5,267 nucleotides of DNA from Candidatus Magasanikiibacteriota bacterium (GTDB lineage: Bacteria > Patescibacteriota > Patescibacteriia > Magasanikbacterales > GWA2-37-8). The stretch is from positions 1-5,267 of the forward strand of contig CAIOJG010000190.1 in assembly GCA_903858555.1 (NCBI GenBank). Reading direction: 5' to 3'. Position 1 is the first letter of the stretch. Every line of letters begins with the position of its first letter. The position numbers and the translations under genes were made by a program. Below, piece after piece: positions 1 through 5,006 of the stretch. A model generated the notes under the pieces. The model did no database searches and was not told the DNA's origin. It saw only the letters and a list, made by a program, of their open reading frames with translations.

Positions 1-110
1 ATGGCTATGATAACTAATGTTATGGCGATACTTAAAATCTGTTTCCCTCCATTGCTTAATTGGAGAACGCCAATCGCTATTATTGCTAAAAGAATGGTGA
101 TTAATAACAT
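1..110 (-). CDS. N-terminal fragment of a small hydrophobic protein, cut by the window edge
   Basis: Thirty-six codons read leftward from an ATG at 108-110 and run off the window edge without a stop. The peptide begins MLLITILLAIIAIGVLQLSN, has a short polar turn (SNGGKQ, about residues 19-24), and becomes hydrophobic again (ILSIAITLVIIA). This looks like a membrane hairpin or the start of a small integral membrane protein. An in-frame TAA lies seven codons upstream, so the start is bounded. No Shine-Dalgarno sequence is visible. The opposite strand is also open from base 1 to 153, but its peptide has no comparable pattern. I do not recognise a family. The call rests only on the alternating hydrophobic pattern, and AT-rich DNA can give this by chance. 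Confidence 0.35.
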   Translation of the reverse strand, partial: MLLITILLAIIAIGVLQLSNGGKQILSIAITLVIIA

Positions 111-134
111 AAATAGAAGAAGTGACTTTTATAT

Positions 135-147
135 TACTCTTAGAGTA
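135..147. promoter_or_regulatory. 13-bp perfect palindrome, possible operator
   Basis: TACTCT-T-AGAGTA is a perfect inverted repeat with a single central base. It lies about 25 bp upstream of the start of the leftward hydrophobic ORF. The position would suit a repressor site for that gene, but one short palindrome is weak evidence and no second copy was seen nearby. Confidence 0.25.
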
Positions 148-195
148 CCATGAAATATATCGAGGGCGCAAGATGAAAATGAAATAGTTGTGGCT

Positions 196-204
196 TGTGG
201 ATAA
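196..204 (-). promoter_or_regulatory. Consensus DnaA-box sequence (single)
   Basis: TGTGGATAA is the exact complement of the TTATCCACA DnaA box and continues into CTTGTTCAAAAACTG, a style of sequence often seen near replication origins and dnaA promoters. It is the only exact box found in the AT-rich left part; 831-839 (TGTGGATTA) matches with one mismatch. There is no cluster and no dnaA, dnaN or rpmH nearby, so it may be fortuitous or a DnaA-responsive site for a neighbouring promoter. Confidence 0.3.
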
Positions 205-243
205 CTTGTTCAAAAACTGTTTTCAGCTCGTGTATATAGGCGT

Positions 244-272
244 TTGGCTGACATTTGGCAATGTGGTATAAT
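244..272 (+). promoter_or_regulatory. Sigma70-type extended -10 promoter
   Basis: A perfect TATAAT (267-272) is preceded by TGG (264-266), the extended -10 element, and by TTGGCT (244-249; 4 of 6 match to TTGACA) at the ideal 17-bp spacing. Transcription would start near 279 and run rightward into the 40-aa gene, giving a leader of about 195 nt. This is the best promoter match I found by eye in the non-coding left region. Confidence 0.6.
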
Positions 273-278
273 TCATAT

Positions 279-475
279 TCAAGTAAATACAATCAGTCGT
301 AGTCTATTCTTATTTTAACTACTAAATATAGTGTTTTTCAAACTATATCTATTAGTCGGATATATACGGTTAGTAGATTGGAATGAAAAATCCAAGGGTT
401 GCTTCGCCCATCGATAAAGTCGCGTATACTTTTAGTATATGATCGAAAAGAAGTAGAATTTATTACTATTGCTAT
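279..475 (+). other. Long AU-rich leader with several short stem-loops
   Basis: This is the presumed 5' untranslated region between the promoter and the 40-aa gene. It contains a bulged stem-loop (321-332 with 342-356: 7 bp inner stem, 3-nt bulge, 5 bp outer stem), a small TTGGA/TCCAA stem (378-382 with 391-395), a GGGT/GCCC mini-hairpin around 397-410, and TATAC/GTATA (425-439 region). A 19-codon ORF (383-442, MKNPRVASPIDKVAYTFSI then TGA) lies in the same frame as the 40-aa gene. I do not match it to a known riboswitch or leader family. The stems are short and AT-rich, so structure is only suggestive. The rest of 111-243 holds nothing beyond the sites listed. Confidence 0.3.
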
Positions 476-598
476 ATGGCAAAAGAAATAAAATGGAAAG
501 TTGGTCGTGATGCCAAAAACGGTGAATTGATCACTGTTAAAGAAGCTCGCCGCCGTAAATCTACCGCTACTGTCGAAACGATGCGCCGCAAGGTTTAA
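476..598 (+). CDS. Small basic conserved-type protein with GRDAxxG motif (40 aa)
   Basis: ATG to TAA, 40 residues, starting MAKEIKWKVGRDAKNG. It is strongly basic, with Arg/Lys clusters at 25-28 and 37-39. The layout is G-R-D-A-x-x-G (10-16), then V-K-E-A-R-R-R (21-27), then S-T-A-T-V-E-T (29-35). This resembles a widespread set of tiny bacterial proteins of the form GRDAxxGxFxxVxxAxxxPxTTVxET, which have no established function and are sometimes mislabelled as transporters; that link is from memory of the pattern. The gene is visibly richer in G+C than its flanks, which supports real coding. The frame upstream is closed by TGA at 440-442 and no other start codon follows it, so the start is fixed. 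No good Shine-Dalgarno sequence precedes it. A promoter lies about 200 bp upstream and a terminator candidate at 718-744. Size and charge would allow nucleic-acid binding, but nothing shows this directly. Confidence 0.65.
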   Translation: MAKEIKWKVGRDAKNGELITVKEARRRKSTATVETMRRKV

Positions 599-621
599 TC
601 TTGTTTAGAGTAGCACGAGCC

Positions 622-645
622 TTGTTGGAAATAATTTTCCAACAA
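622..645. repeat. Perfect 10-bp stem-loop downstream of the 40-aa gene
   Basis: TTGTTGGAAA (622-631) and TTTCCAACAA (636-645) are exact inverted copies around a TAAT loop, 24 nt downstream of the small gene's stop. There is no T-run on either strand immediately after the stem, so it is not a classical terminator. It could protect the 3' end of the rightward mRNA. Its right arm overlaps the T-tract region of the leftward terminator at 640-673. Confidence 0.6.
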
Positions 646-673
646 AAACAAAACCGTTCTAAGACAGAACGGT
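640..673 (-). terminator. Rho-independent terminator for leftward transcription
   Basis: An 8-bp perfect GC-containing stem, ACCGTTCT/AGAACGGT (653-660 with 666-673, 5-nt loop), is followed on the minus strand by TTTGTTTTTGTTG (positions 652 to 640; 10 T of 13). This is a textbook intrinsic terminator orientation for RNA coming from the right. It would end the purine operon plus the 866-1093 ORF, or a short independent RNA starting near 810. It has no T-run on the plus strand. Confidence 0.65.
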
Positions 674-683
674 GATGTGGTAA

Positions 684-700
684 CCTAGCTTGCAACTAGG
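684..700. repeat. Small 5-bp stem-loop
   Basis: CCTAG (684-688) and CTAGG (696-700) enclose a 7-nt loop. Alone it is insignificant. It is listed because it sits between two stronger hairpins in a continuous series. Confidence 0.25.
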
Positions 701-717
701 AAATGGCTTTGAAATTG

Positions 718-744
718 AACCTCACACATCCAGTGTGAGGTTTT
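718..744 (+). terminator. Likely rightward terminator hairpin after the 40-aa gene
   Basis: AACCTCACAC (718-727) pairs exactly with GTGTGAGGTT (733-742) around an ATCCA loop, giving a 10-bp stem. On the plus strand it is followed by TTTTAATTAT (from 741), a short and interrupted T-run. This is the best candidate to end the rightward transcript of the 40-aa gene, 120 nt past its stop. The T-run is weak, so termination may be partial. Confidence 0.5.
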
Positions 745-748
745 AATT

Positions 749-781
749 ATATGTAGATGAGATAGATTTATCACTACATAT
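749..781. repeat. 8-bp AT-rich stem-loop with 17-nt loop
   Basis: ATATGTAG (749-756) is an exact inverted copy of CTACATAT (774-781). A few additional pairs (TGA/TCA) are possible inside the loop. There is no adjacent T-run. It is part of the hairpin series at 622-818. Confidence 0.4.
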
Positions 782-791
782 CATCGTATTT

Positions 792-818
792 ATATAGTAC
801 ATTAAAAATGTACTATAT
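792..818. repeat. Perfect 12-bp stem-loop with 3-nt loop
   Basis: ATATAGTACATT (792-803) and AATGTACTATAT (807-818) form the longest perfect inverted repeat in the window, separated by AAA. No T-run follows on either strand, so simple intrinsic termination is not indicated. It may be an mRNA 3'-end stabiliser for the leftward operon or a protein-binding dyad. It directly abuts the C8 tract at 823-830. Confidence 0.55.
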
Positions 819-846
819 TCTACCCCCCCCTGTGGATTATTTTAAA
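817..846 (-). promoter_or_regulatory. Weak candidate leftward promoter with a G8 tract in its spacer
   Basis: On the minus strand, TTTAAA (841-846; 4 of 6 to TTGACA) is followed after 18 bp by TAGAAT (817-822; 5 of 6 to TATAAT). The spacer contains eight consecutive G (plus-strand C 823-830). It would start an RNA near 810 that ends at the 640-673 terminator. In AT-rich DNA such matches arise by chance, and its -10 overlaps the 792-818 dyad. Confidence 0.2.
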
Positions 847-865
847 CTTATCTCTTAAGTGTCTT

Positions 866-1093
866 TTATTTTTTGGTATTTTTGTTTCTTAAAGTTTCTT
901 TTAAATCATAATATAAATAATAGCAAAAATACGCAAAAAAGAATATGTTGGCGATGCTTATTAAACTCACAATAGCATGAACAAAGTCATTTTTTGAGTT
1001 TGGATTAATAATTTTCTCTAAAAAATAGGTAACTAATGTAAGAATAAGATATTTTTTCATTAGGTAGCTGTTGCTTTTTTTTATTTTTTCCAT
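866..1093 (-). CDS. Hypothetical small membrane protein, two hydrophobic segments (75 aa)
   Basis: This 75-codon ORF starts 24 nt downstream of the purH stop on the same strand. It has a lysine-rich start (MEKIKKSN), a first hydrophobic stretch at about residues 15-29, a polar turn (NPNSKND, about 30-36), a second long hydrophobic and aromatic stretch at about 37-62 (rich in F and Y), and a lysine-rich tail. This is a plausible two-pass inner-membrane topology with both ends in the cytoplasm. No family is recognised and no purine-related role is implied; it may simply be read through from the purine operon. No Shine-Dalgarno sequence is visible and the region is very AT-rich, so a chance ORF is possible, although the ordered charge and hydrophobic pattern favours a real protein. 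Confidence 0.45.
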   Translation of the reverse strand: MEKIKKSNSYLMKKYLILTLVTYFLEKIINPNSKNDFVHAIVSLISIANIFFFAYFCYYLYYDLKETLRNKNTKK

Positions 1094-1117
1094 AAAAATA
1101 AGTTATATAAGTTAAAA

Positions 1118-2653
1118 TTAATGTTTAAAACATCTCACCCCCGTAAACACCATCGCAATCCCATGCTCATCACAAGCCTTGATTACTTCCTCATCTTTGA
1201 TAGATCCACCTGGCTGGATGATGGCAGTAATACCGGTGCCGGCGAGTTTATCGATACTGTCGCGGAAAGGGAAGAAAGCGTCCGAAGCCAAAATGGTACT
1301 GCCAATATTCCCACCCGCTTTTTTGATAGCGATATCTACTGCATCCACGCGTGACACTTGTCCCGCGCCGACTCCGACAGTAGCATTTTCTTTGGCGATC
1401 AAGATGGCGTTGGATTTTACATACTTCAAAACTTTCCAAGCAAACAACATCGTGCTGATTTGTTCTGGTGTTGGTTGTTTGACTGTCACCACTTTTAATT
1501 GTTCTGGTTGGACAATGTTGGTATCGCGATCTTGGACTAGTAAACCACCGTCTACATAACGGAATTCTTGTTTTGGTTTGGGTAGAGTGAGTTCACCGGT
1601 TTCGAGCACGCGCAGATTTTTTTTCGTGGATAAAATTTGTAAGGCTTCTGGTTCGTATGATGGGGCGATCACAATTTCGGCAAATACTTTGGCAATTTCT
1701 TCCGCGATTTCTTTGGTACAAATTCTATTTAAAGAAATGATACCACCAAAAGCGGAAAGCGCGTCGGCATTGTAGGCGCGACGGAAGACTTCGGTGATGT
1801 CACTGCCGGTGGCTACGCCGCAAGGGTTGGCGTGTTTTACTACCACGCAGGCTGGCTCGGTAAATTCGCGCGTGAGATTGAGTGCGCCGTCGGCGTCGTT
1901 GATATTATTGTAGGAAAGTTGTTTGCCTTGGTGAATTTTGGCGTTGAGGATATTGTGCTCGGTGTTGTTTGGTTCTTTGTACACGCAGGCGAGCTGGTGA
2001 GGATTTTCGCCGTAGCGGAGGTCGTAAAACTTTTTGAATGTAAGGGTGTAGTCTTCTGGGAAAGCATCGGTTTTAAAATAGTTGTGGATGATGCTGTCGT
2101 AGGCGGCGGTGTGTCCAAACGCTTTGGCCGAGAGGCGACAGCGGGTTTCATAAGTGACGCCACCGTTTTGGAGCTCGGCTAGTAGGGGAGAATAATCTAG
2201 TGGGTCTACGATTACCGAAACATATCCAATATTTTTGGCCGCACTACGGATCATACTTGGTCCGCCGATGTCGATATTTTCTATGGCTTCATCTTTGGTG
2301 ACATTTGGTTTTTGGATGGTGGCGGAAAATGGATAGAGATTTACTACGACTAAATCAATCCATTTAATATTGTGTTGCGCTGCTTGGTCGGCGTGTTTAT
2401 CGCGTAAACCCAAAATACCACCGTGCACGAGTGGATGCAAAGTTTTTACACGGCCGTCCATCATTTCTGGAAAGCCGGTGAAGTTGGAAATTTCAATCGC
2501 AGGAATGCCGGCGTCGGTGAGTGCTTTAAAAGTGCCGCCAGTGGAAATAATTTCCGCACCTTGGGCAGCCAACTCTTTAGCAAACTCAACGATCCCAGTT
2601 TTATCCGACACAGAAATGAGCGCGCGTTTAATGGTGGTATTTTCGGTATGCAT
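1118..2653 (-). CDS. purH: Bifunctional AICAR formyltransferase / IMP cyclohydrolase PurH
   Basis: This cytosolic enzyme makes the last two steps of IMP synthesis: 10-formyl-THF-dependent formylation of AICAR to FAICAR, then ring closure to IMP. At 511 residues it is full length for the family. The N-terminal MGS-like cyclohydrolase domain (about 1-200) shows SVSDK (14-18), STGGT (37-41), TGFPEMMDGRVKTLHP (59-74), HGGIL (77-81), VVNLYPF (103-109) and IDIGGPSMIRSAAKN (127-141). The C-terminal transformylase domain shows LRYGENPHQ (212-220), QLSYNN (245-250), the catalytic Lys-His pair in KHANPCG (K273, H274), RYVDGG (365-370), KSNAI (413-417), VGAGQVSRVD (428-437) and SDAFFPF (457-463). The end reads FTGVRCFKH where many bacterial relatives have RHF(R/K)H; this position varies in the family. 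ATG lies one base after the purN stop with no Shine-Dalgarno sequence, so translation is probably coupled. Confidence 0.97.
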   Translation of the reverse strand: MHTENTTIKRALISVSDKTGIVEFAKELAAQGAEIISTGGTFKALTDAGIPAIEISNFTGFPEMMDGRVKTLHPLVHGGILGLRDKHADQAAQHNIKWIDLVVVNLYPFSATIQKPNVTKDEAIENIDIGGPSMIRSAAKNIGYVSVIVDPLDYSPLLAELQNGGVTYETRCRLSAKAFGHTAAYDSIIHNYFKTDAFPEDYTLTFKKFYDLRYGENPHQLACVYKEPNNTEHNILNAKIHQGKQLSYNNINDADGALNLTREFTEPACVVVKHANPCGVATGSDITEVFRRAYNADALSAFGGIISLNRICTKEIAEEIAKVFAEIVIAPSYEPEALQILSTKKNLRVLETGELTLPKPKQEFRYVDGGLLVQDRDTNIVQPEQLKVVTVKQPTPEQISTMLFAWKVLKYVKSNAILIAKENATVGVGAGQVSRVDAVDIAIKKAGGNIGSTILASDAFFPFRDSIDKLAGTGITAIIQPGGSIKDEEVIKACDEHGIAMVFTGVRCFKH

Positions 2654-2654
2654 A

Positions 2655-3227
2655 TTATTTGTTAGCTAACATTTTAATTACTTCAATAAAAGCTTCGCCT
2701 TCCAATTTTTGAACTTTATTTTTTAAAGATTCTACAGTTTCTCCCGGTTCAATTTTGCATTTTTTTTGTAAAAGTACTTTTCCGGTGTCGACACCTTCAT
2801 CTACAAAATGAATGGAGCAACCAGAATTTTTTGCGCCAGATTTCAAAACTTGAGCGTGAACATTTTTATCCATGCCGCCAGCAAACGCTGGTAAAAGTGA
2901 AGGGTGAACATTGAGAATTTGATCTGGGAATGCTTGTACAAATGGTTCGGACAAAATACGCATATAGCCGATGAGTAAAATCAAATCAATCGGATATTTT
3001 TTTAATTCTGCCATTACTAATTCGTCGTATTCTTCACGTGATTTTTTTGAACCGTCAATGTAAAGATTTTTTATCCCATGTTTAACGGCACGTTCTAAAA
3101 TGTGAGCGTCCGCTTTGTTGCTGATGACTATTTCTATTTTAGCGTCGAGTTGTTTGGCTTCAATAGCGTCGATTATCGCCTGCATGTCGGTGCCATTAGT
3201 GGATCCTAGGATTGCTAAATGCATCAT
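2655..3227 (-). CDS. purN: Phosphoribosylglycinamide formyltransferase PurN (GAR transformylase, folate-dependent)
   Basis: It transfers the formyl group from 10-formyl-THF to GAR, giving FGAR, the third step of purine synthesis, in the cytosol. At 190 residues it is the usual single-domain length. Visible motifs are ILGSTNGTDMQAIIDA (6-21) as the substrate-loop region, ISNKADAHILERA (35-47), LIGYMRILS (85-93), and NVHPSLLPAF (106-115) carrying the catalytic Asn106 and His108. HFVDEGVDTG (140-149) carries the Asp147 that matches the catalytic Asp of E. coli PurN. The first loop reads GTD where E. coli-type enzymes have GSN, and residues 116-137 (GGMDKNVHAQVLKSG...) follow the variant with AGGMxxxVH rather than PGxHxH. 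This is a known-looking subtype, not damage. The start ATG overlaps the purD stop as ATGA, indicating translational coupling. A second Met follows immediately, so the start could be one codon later. Confidence 0.95.
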   Translation of the reverse strand: MMHLAILGSTNGTDMQAIIDAIEAKQLDAKIEIVISNKADAHILERAVKHGIKNLYIDGSKKSREEYDELVMAELKKYPIDLILLIGYMRILSEPFVQAFPDQILNVHPSLLPAFAGGMDKNVHAQVLKSGAKNSGCSIHFVDEGVDTGKVLLQKKCKIEPGETVESLKNKVQKLEGEAFIEVIKMLANK

Positions 3228-4537
3228 ATATTTCTCAGTTCTTTCATTATATTTATTCTTTTATTTATCAGGTCGCTAGTGCCAATATCTTCACGGTGAA
3301 AAAGTGGACCGGTGATTTTTTGGATTTCGGCTTCGGCAATTTTTTCTGCCTCAGCGATGGTTGGTGCGATGCCAACAAAGGCAGCGGTGCGTGATCCGGT
3401 TTCAATCAATCCATTTTCGGTTTGGTCTACGGAAGCTAAATACAAGTGGTCTTGATCGGTCACGGCAGACATATCGATGGTTTGATTTTTTATCGGTTCA
3501 TCTGGATAACCATTTGGTACGGCGTATTTACAAACTGTCGCGAGTTTGGAAAATATTGCTTTTTCTGGTGATAAATTTCCATCAATAATGCTTTGGCACA
3601 ATTCGATGAAATCACTTTCCAAAATCGGCAAGACGTTCATCGTCTCTGGGTCGCCAAAACGAGCATTGTATTCAATCAATTTTACATCCGTAGCGGTGGC
3701 CATAAAGCCACCGTACAAAATTCCTTTGTAACCTTCGCCGAACTTACTTTTTATGGCTTTGGCAGTTGCTTCGTTGATATTTTTTGCATCTTCAATGTCG
3801 TATGGTTTTAAAAATGGTAAGGAGTGATCGGCGTCCGAGTATGTGCCCATGCCGCCAGTATTTGGACCAAGGTCGCCAACAAAGGCGCGTTTGTGATCCT
3901 GTACCGCTGGCATGTGCACTAAATGTTCGCCGTCACAAAAACTCATTAGTGAAAATTCTTGGCCGATTAATTTTTGTTCAATTAAAAAAGTTTTGCCAGC
4001 GTCAATTAATTCTTGGCACCATTTTTCACCGTCATCAATACTGGCGAGGTGATCACCAGAAACTTTTACACCTTTTCCGCCCATCAGGCCATCGGCTTTT
4101 ACAACATAGTTGCCTTTGAGATGTTCCATAAAATCACGCACGCCTTTCATACTTTCAAAATATTTGAAAATAGGACAAGCGGGGATATTGTATTCAGTGA
4201 GCAGGTCACGGGTAAATGATTTGCTAGTTTCAAGTTGTGCCAATTTTTTTGTCGGCCCTACACTTGGGATGCCGACTTCTTTGAGTACATCTACCACGCC
4301 GGCTTCAAGCGGTGCCTCGGGTCCGATGAAAGCCCAATCAATTTTATTTGTTTGCGCAAAATTTAACACAGCTTGTGGATCTGAAATTTTTCCTACCTCG
4401 TATCCCGTGCACAAAGGTTTTATCCCAGGATTATTGCTGGACGCAAAACAAAATAAATTATTTTCGTGTTTGGATTTTTTTATGGCGCGAGCAATCGCGT
4501 GTTCACGCGCTCCGGAGCCGACAAGTAAAATGTTCAT
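3224..4537 (-). CDS. purD: Phosphoribosylamine-glycine ligase PurD (GAR synthetase)
   Basis: This ATP-grasp enzyme joins phosphoribosylamine and glycine to make GAR (second step, cytosol). It is 437 residues from the ATG at 4535-4537. The N-domain shows GSGAREHA (7-14) and GPEAPL (72-77). The ATP-grasp part shows TSKSFTRDLL (104-113), VVKADGLMGGKGV (145-157), the ATP and metal region IEQKLIGQEFS (186-196), AVQDHKRA (211-218), GPNTGGMG (224-231), and the metal-binding signature LIEYNARFGDPE (287-298). The C-domain ends with GPLFHREDIGT (410-420), a variant that recalls archaeal and CPR-like PurD rather than E. coli. An in-frame TTG at 4547-4549 would add four residues (MTTT), but the ATG puts MNILLVGSG in the standard position and is preferred. 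It begins 15 nt after the purF stop and its TGA overlaps the purN ATG. No Shine-Dalgarno sequence is visible. Confidence 0.96.
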   Translation of the reverse strand: MNILLVGSGAREHAIARAIKKSKHENNLFCFASSNNPGIKPLCTGYEVGKISDPQAVLNFAQTNKIDWAFIGPEAPLEAGVVDVLKEVGIPSVGPTKKLAQLETSKSFTRDLLTEYNIPACPIFKYFESMKGVRDFMEHLKGNYVVKADGLMGGKGVKVSGDHLASIDDGEKWCQELIDAGKTFLIEQKLIGQEFSLMSFCDGEHLVHMPAVQDHKRAFVGDLGPNTGGMGTYSDADHSLPFLKPYDIEDAKNINEATAKAIKSKFGEGYKGILYGGFMATATDVKLIEYNARFGDPETMNVLPILESDFIELCQSIIDGNLSPEKAIFSKLATVCKYAVPNGYPDEPIKNQTIDMSAVTDQDHLYLASVDQTENGLIETGSRTAAFVGIAPTIAEAEKIAEAEIQKITGPLFHREDIGTSDLINKRINIMKELRNI

Positions 4538-4552
4538 AGTGGTAGTCAATAT

Positions 4553-4978
4553 TTATTCGGTAGTTTTTTCTTGAGCTAAACTTTCCAATTTATCGATATC
4601 AATATCACCAGTCACATACCAACCATCTAGGTATGGCATAGATGGGCGATCAATATTGTGGTTGCCTTTTCTGGTCACGGCTTCTACTAGATCATCGATC
4701 GTTTGGTAAAGTAAAATATCCGCGCCGATAAATTCACGAATTTCCTCTTCAGTTTTATTGGCTGCGATTAAATCTTTGCGATTTGGTAAATCAATGCCGT
4801 AAAAATCCGGAAATTTTATTGGCGGACAAGCGGAAGCAAAATATATTTTTTTTGCACCGGCAAAAGTATTAGTTCGTGTGCCCCGGCAAATGGCAAATAT
4901 GTGGTGAGACGCCATCATGAGGGGAGCAGCGTGAATGCATGGTGAGATGCCATCATGAGGGGAGCAGCATGAATGCAT
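4553..4978 (-). CDS. purF: C-terminal remnant of amidophosphoribosyltransferase PurF, 5' end replaced by unrelated repeat DNA
   Basis: PurF makes phosphoribosylamine from PRPP and glutamine, the first step of the pathway. Only about the last 100 residues are PurF-like, from AGAKK (residues 40-44 of this 141-codon frame), with YFASACPP (46-53), FYGIDLP (59-65), EEEIREFIGAD (77-87), DDLVEAV (95-101) and a tail like the E. coli-type 505-aa enzyme. The glutaminase domain with its N-terminal Cys and most of the PRPP site, including the Asp-Asp of VDDS, are absent. Residues RGT (32-34) resemble the end of the PRPP loop, but the helix that should separate RGT from AGAKK is about eight residues short, so the match may be chance. 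Residues 1-28 are read from the 38-bp repeats and are not PurF. The product cannot be an active enzyme as shown. The most likely cause is an assembly join or rearrangement, not a new protein. The stop is TAA, 15 nt before purD. Confidence 0.75.
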   Translation of the reverse strand: MHSCCSPHDGISPCIHAAPLMMASHHIFAICRGTRTNTFAGAKKIYFASACPPIKFPDFYGIDLPNRKDLIAANKTEEEIREFIGADILLYQTIDDLVEAVTRKGNHNIDRPSMPYLDGWYVTGDIDIDKLESLAQEKTTE

Positions 4979-5006
4979 GGTGAGACGCCATCATGCATGA
5001 ATGTAT
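4903..5006. repeat. 38-bp tandem repeat, about 2.7 copies
   Basis: Unit 1 is 4903-4940 and unit 2 is 4941-4978. Both are 38 bp, start GGTGAGA and end GAATGCAT, and differ only by two C/T or G/A transitions (at 4910/4948 and 4931/4969). Unit 3 (4979-5006) keeps both ends but lacks 10 internal bases (AGGGGAGCAG) and ends GAATGTAT. A further GGTGAG (5007-5012) begins a fourth unit that diverges at once. The length of 38 is not a multiple of three, so it is not a protein repeat. Copies are directly adjacent without spacers, so it is not CRISPR. Confidence 0.85.

Noticed and set aside
1..153. Plus-strand open frame from base 1 to the TGA at 151-153
   Set aside because: The peptide has no coherent pattern, and the opposite strand gives a better membrane-protein profile over the same bases.
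399..430. Second rightward promoter (TTGCTT ... TATACT) just before the 40-aa gene
   Set aside because: The spacing is 20 bp and the -35 match is poor; the promoter at 244-272 is clearly better.
440..442. Alternative genetic code with TGA read as an amino acid
   Set aside because: purD ends at TGA in the exact position expected for the family and overlaps the purN start, so TGA acts as stop.
279..475. Known riboswitch, tRNA or tmRNA in the leader
   Set aside because: No T-loop, tmRNA termini or familiar aptamer core could be recognised; the stems are short and AT-rich.
1832..2182. Long open frames on both strands inside purH (plus-strand 116 codons; minus-strand 107 codons in another frame)
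   Set aside because: They lie fully within the strongly conserved purH coding frame and have low-complexity peptides; they are shadows.
4110..4574. 154-codon plus-strand open frame opposite purD
   Set aside because: It is antisense to conserved PurD motifs and shows no recognisable domain.
4885..4978. Novel N-terminal extension or fusion domain on PurF
   Set aside because: The residues are translated from non-triplet tandem repeats, and the essential PurF catalytic parts are missing; a sequence join explains it better.
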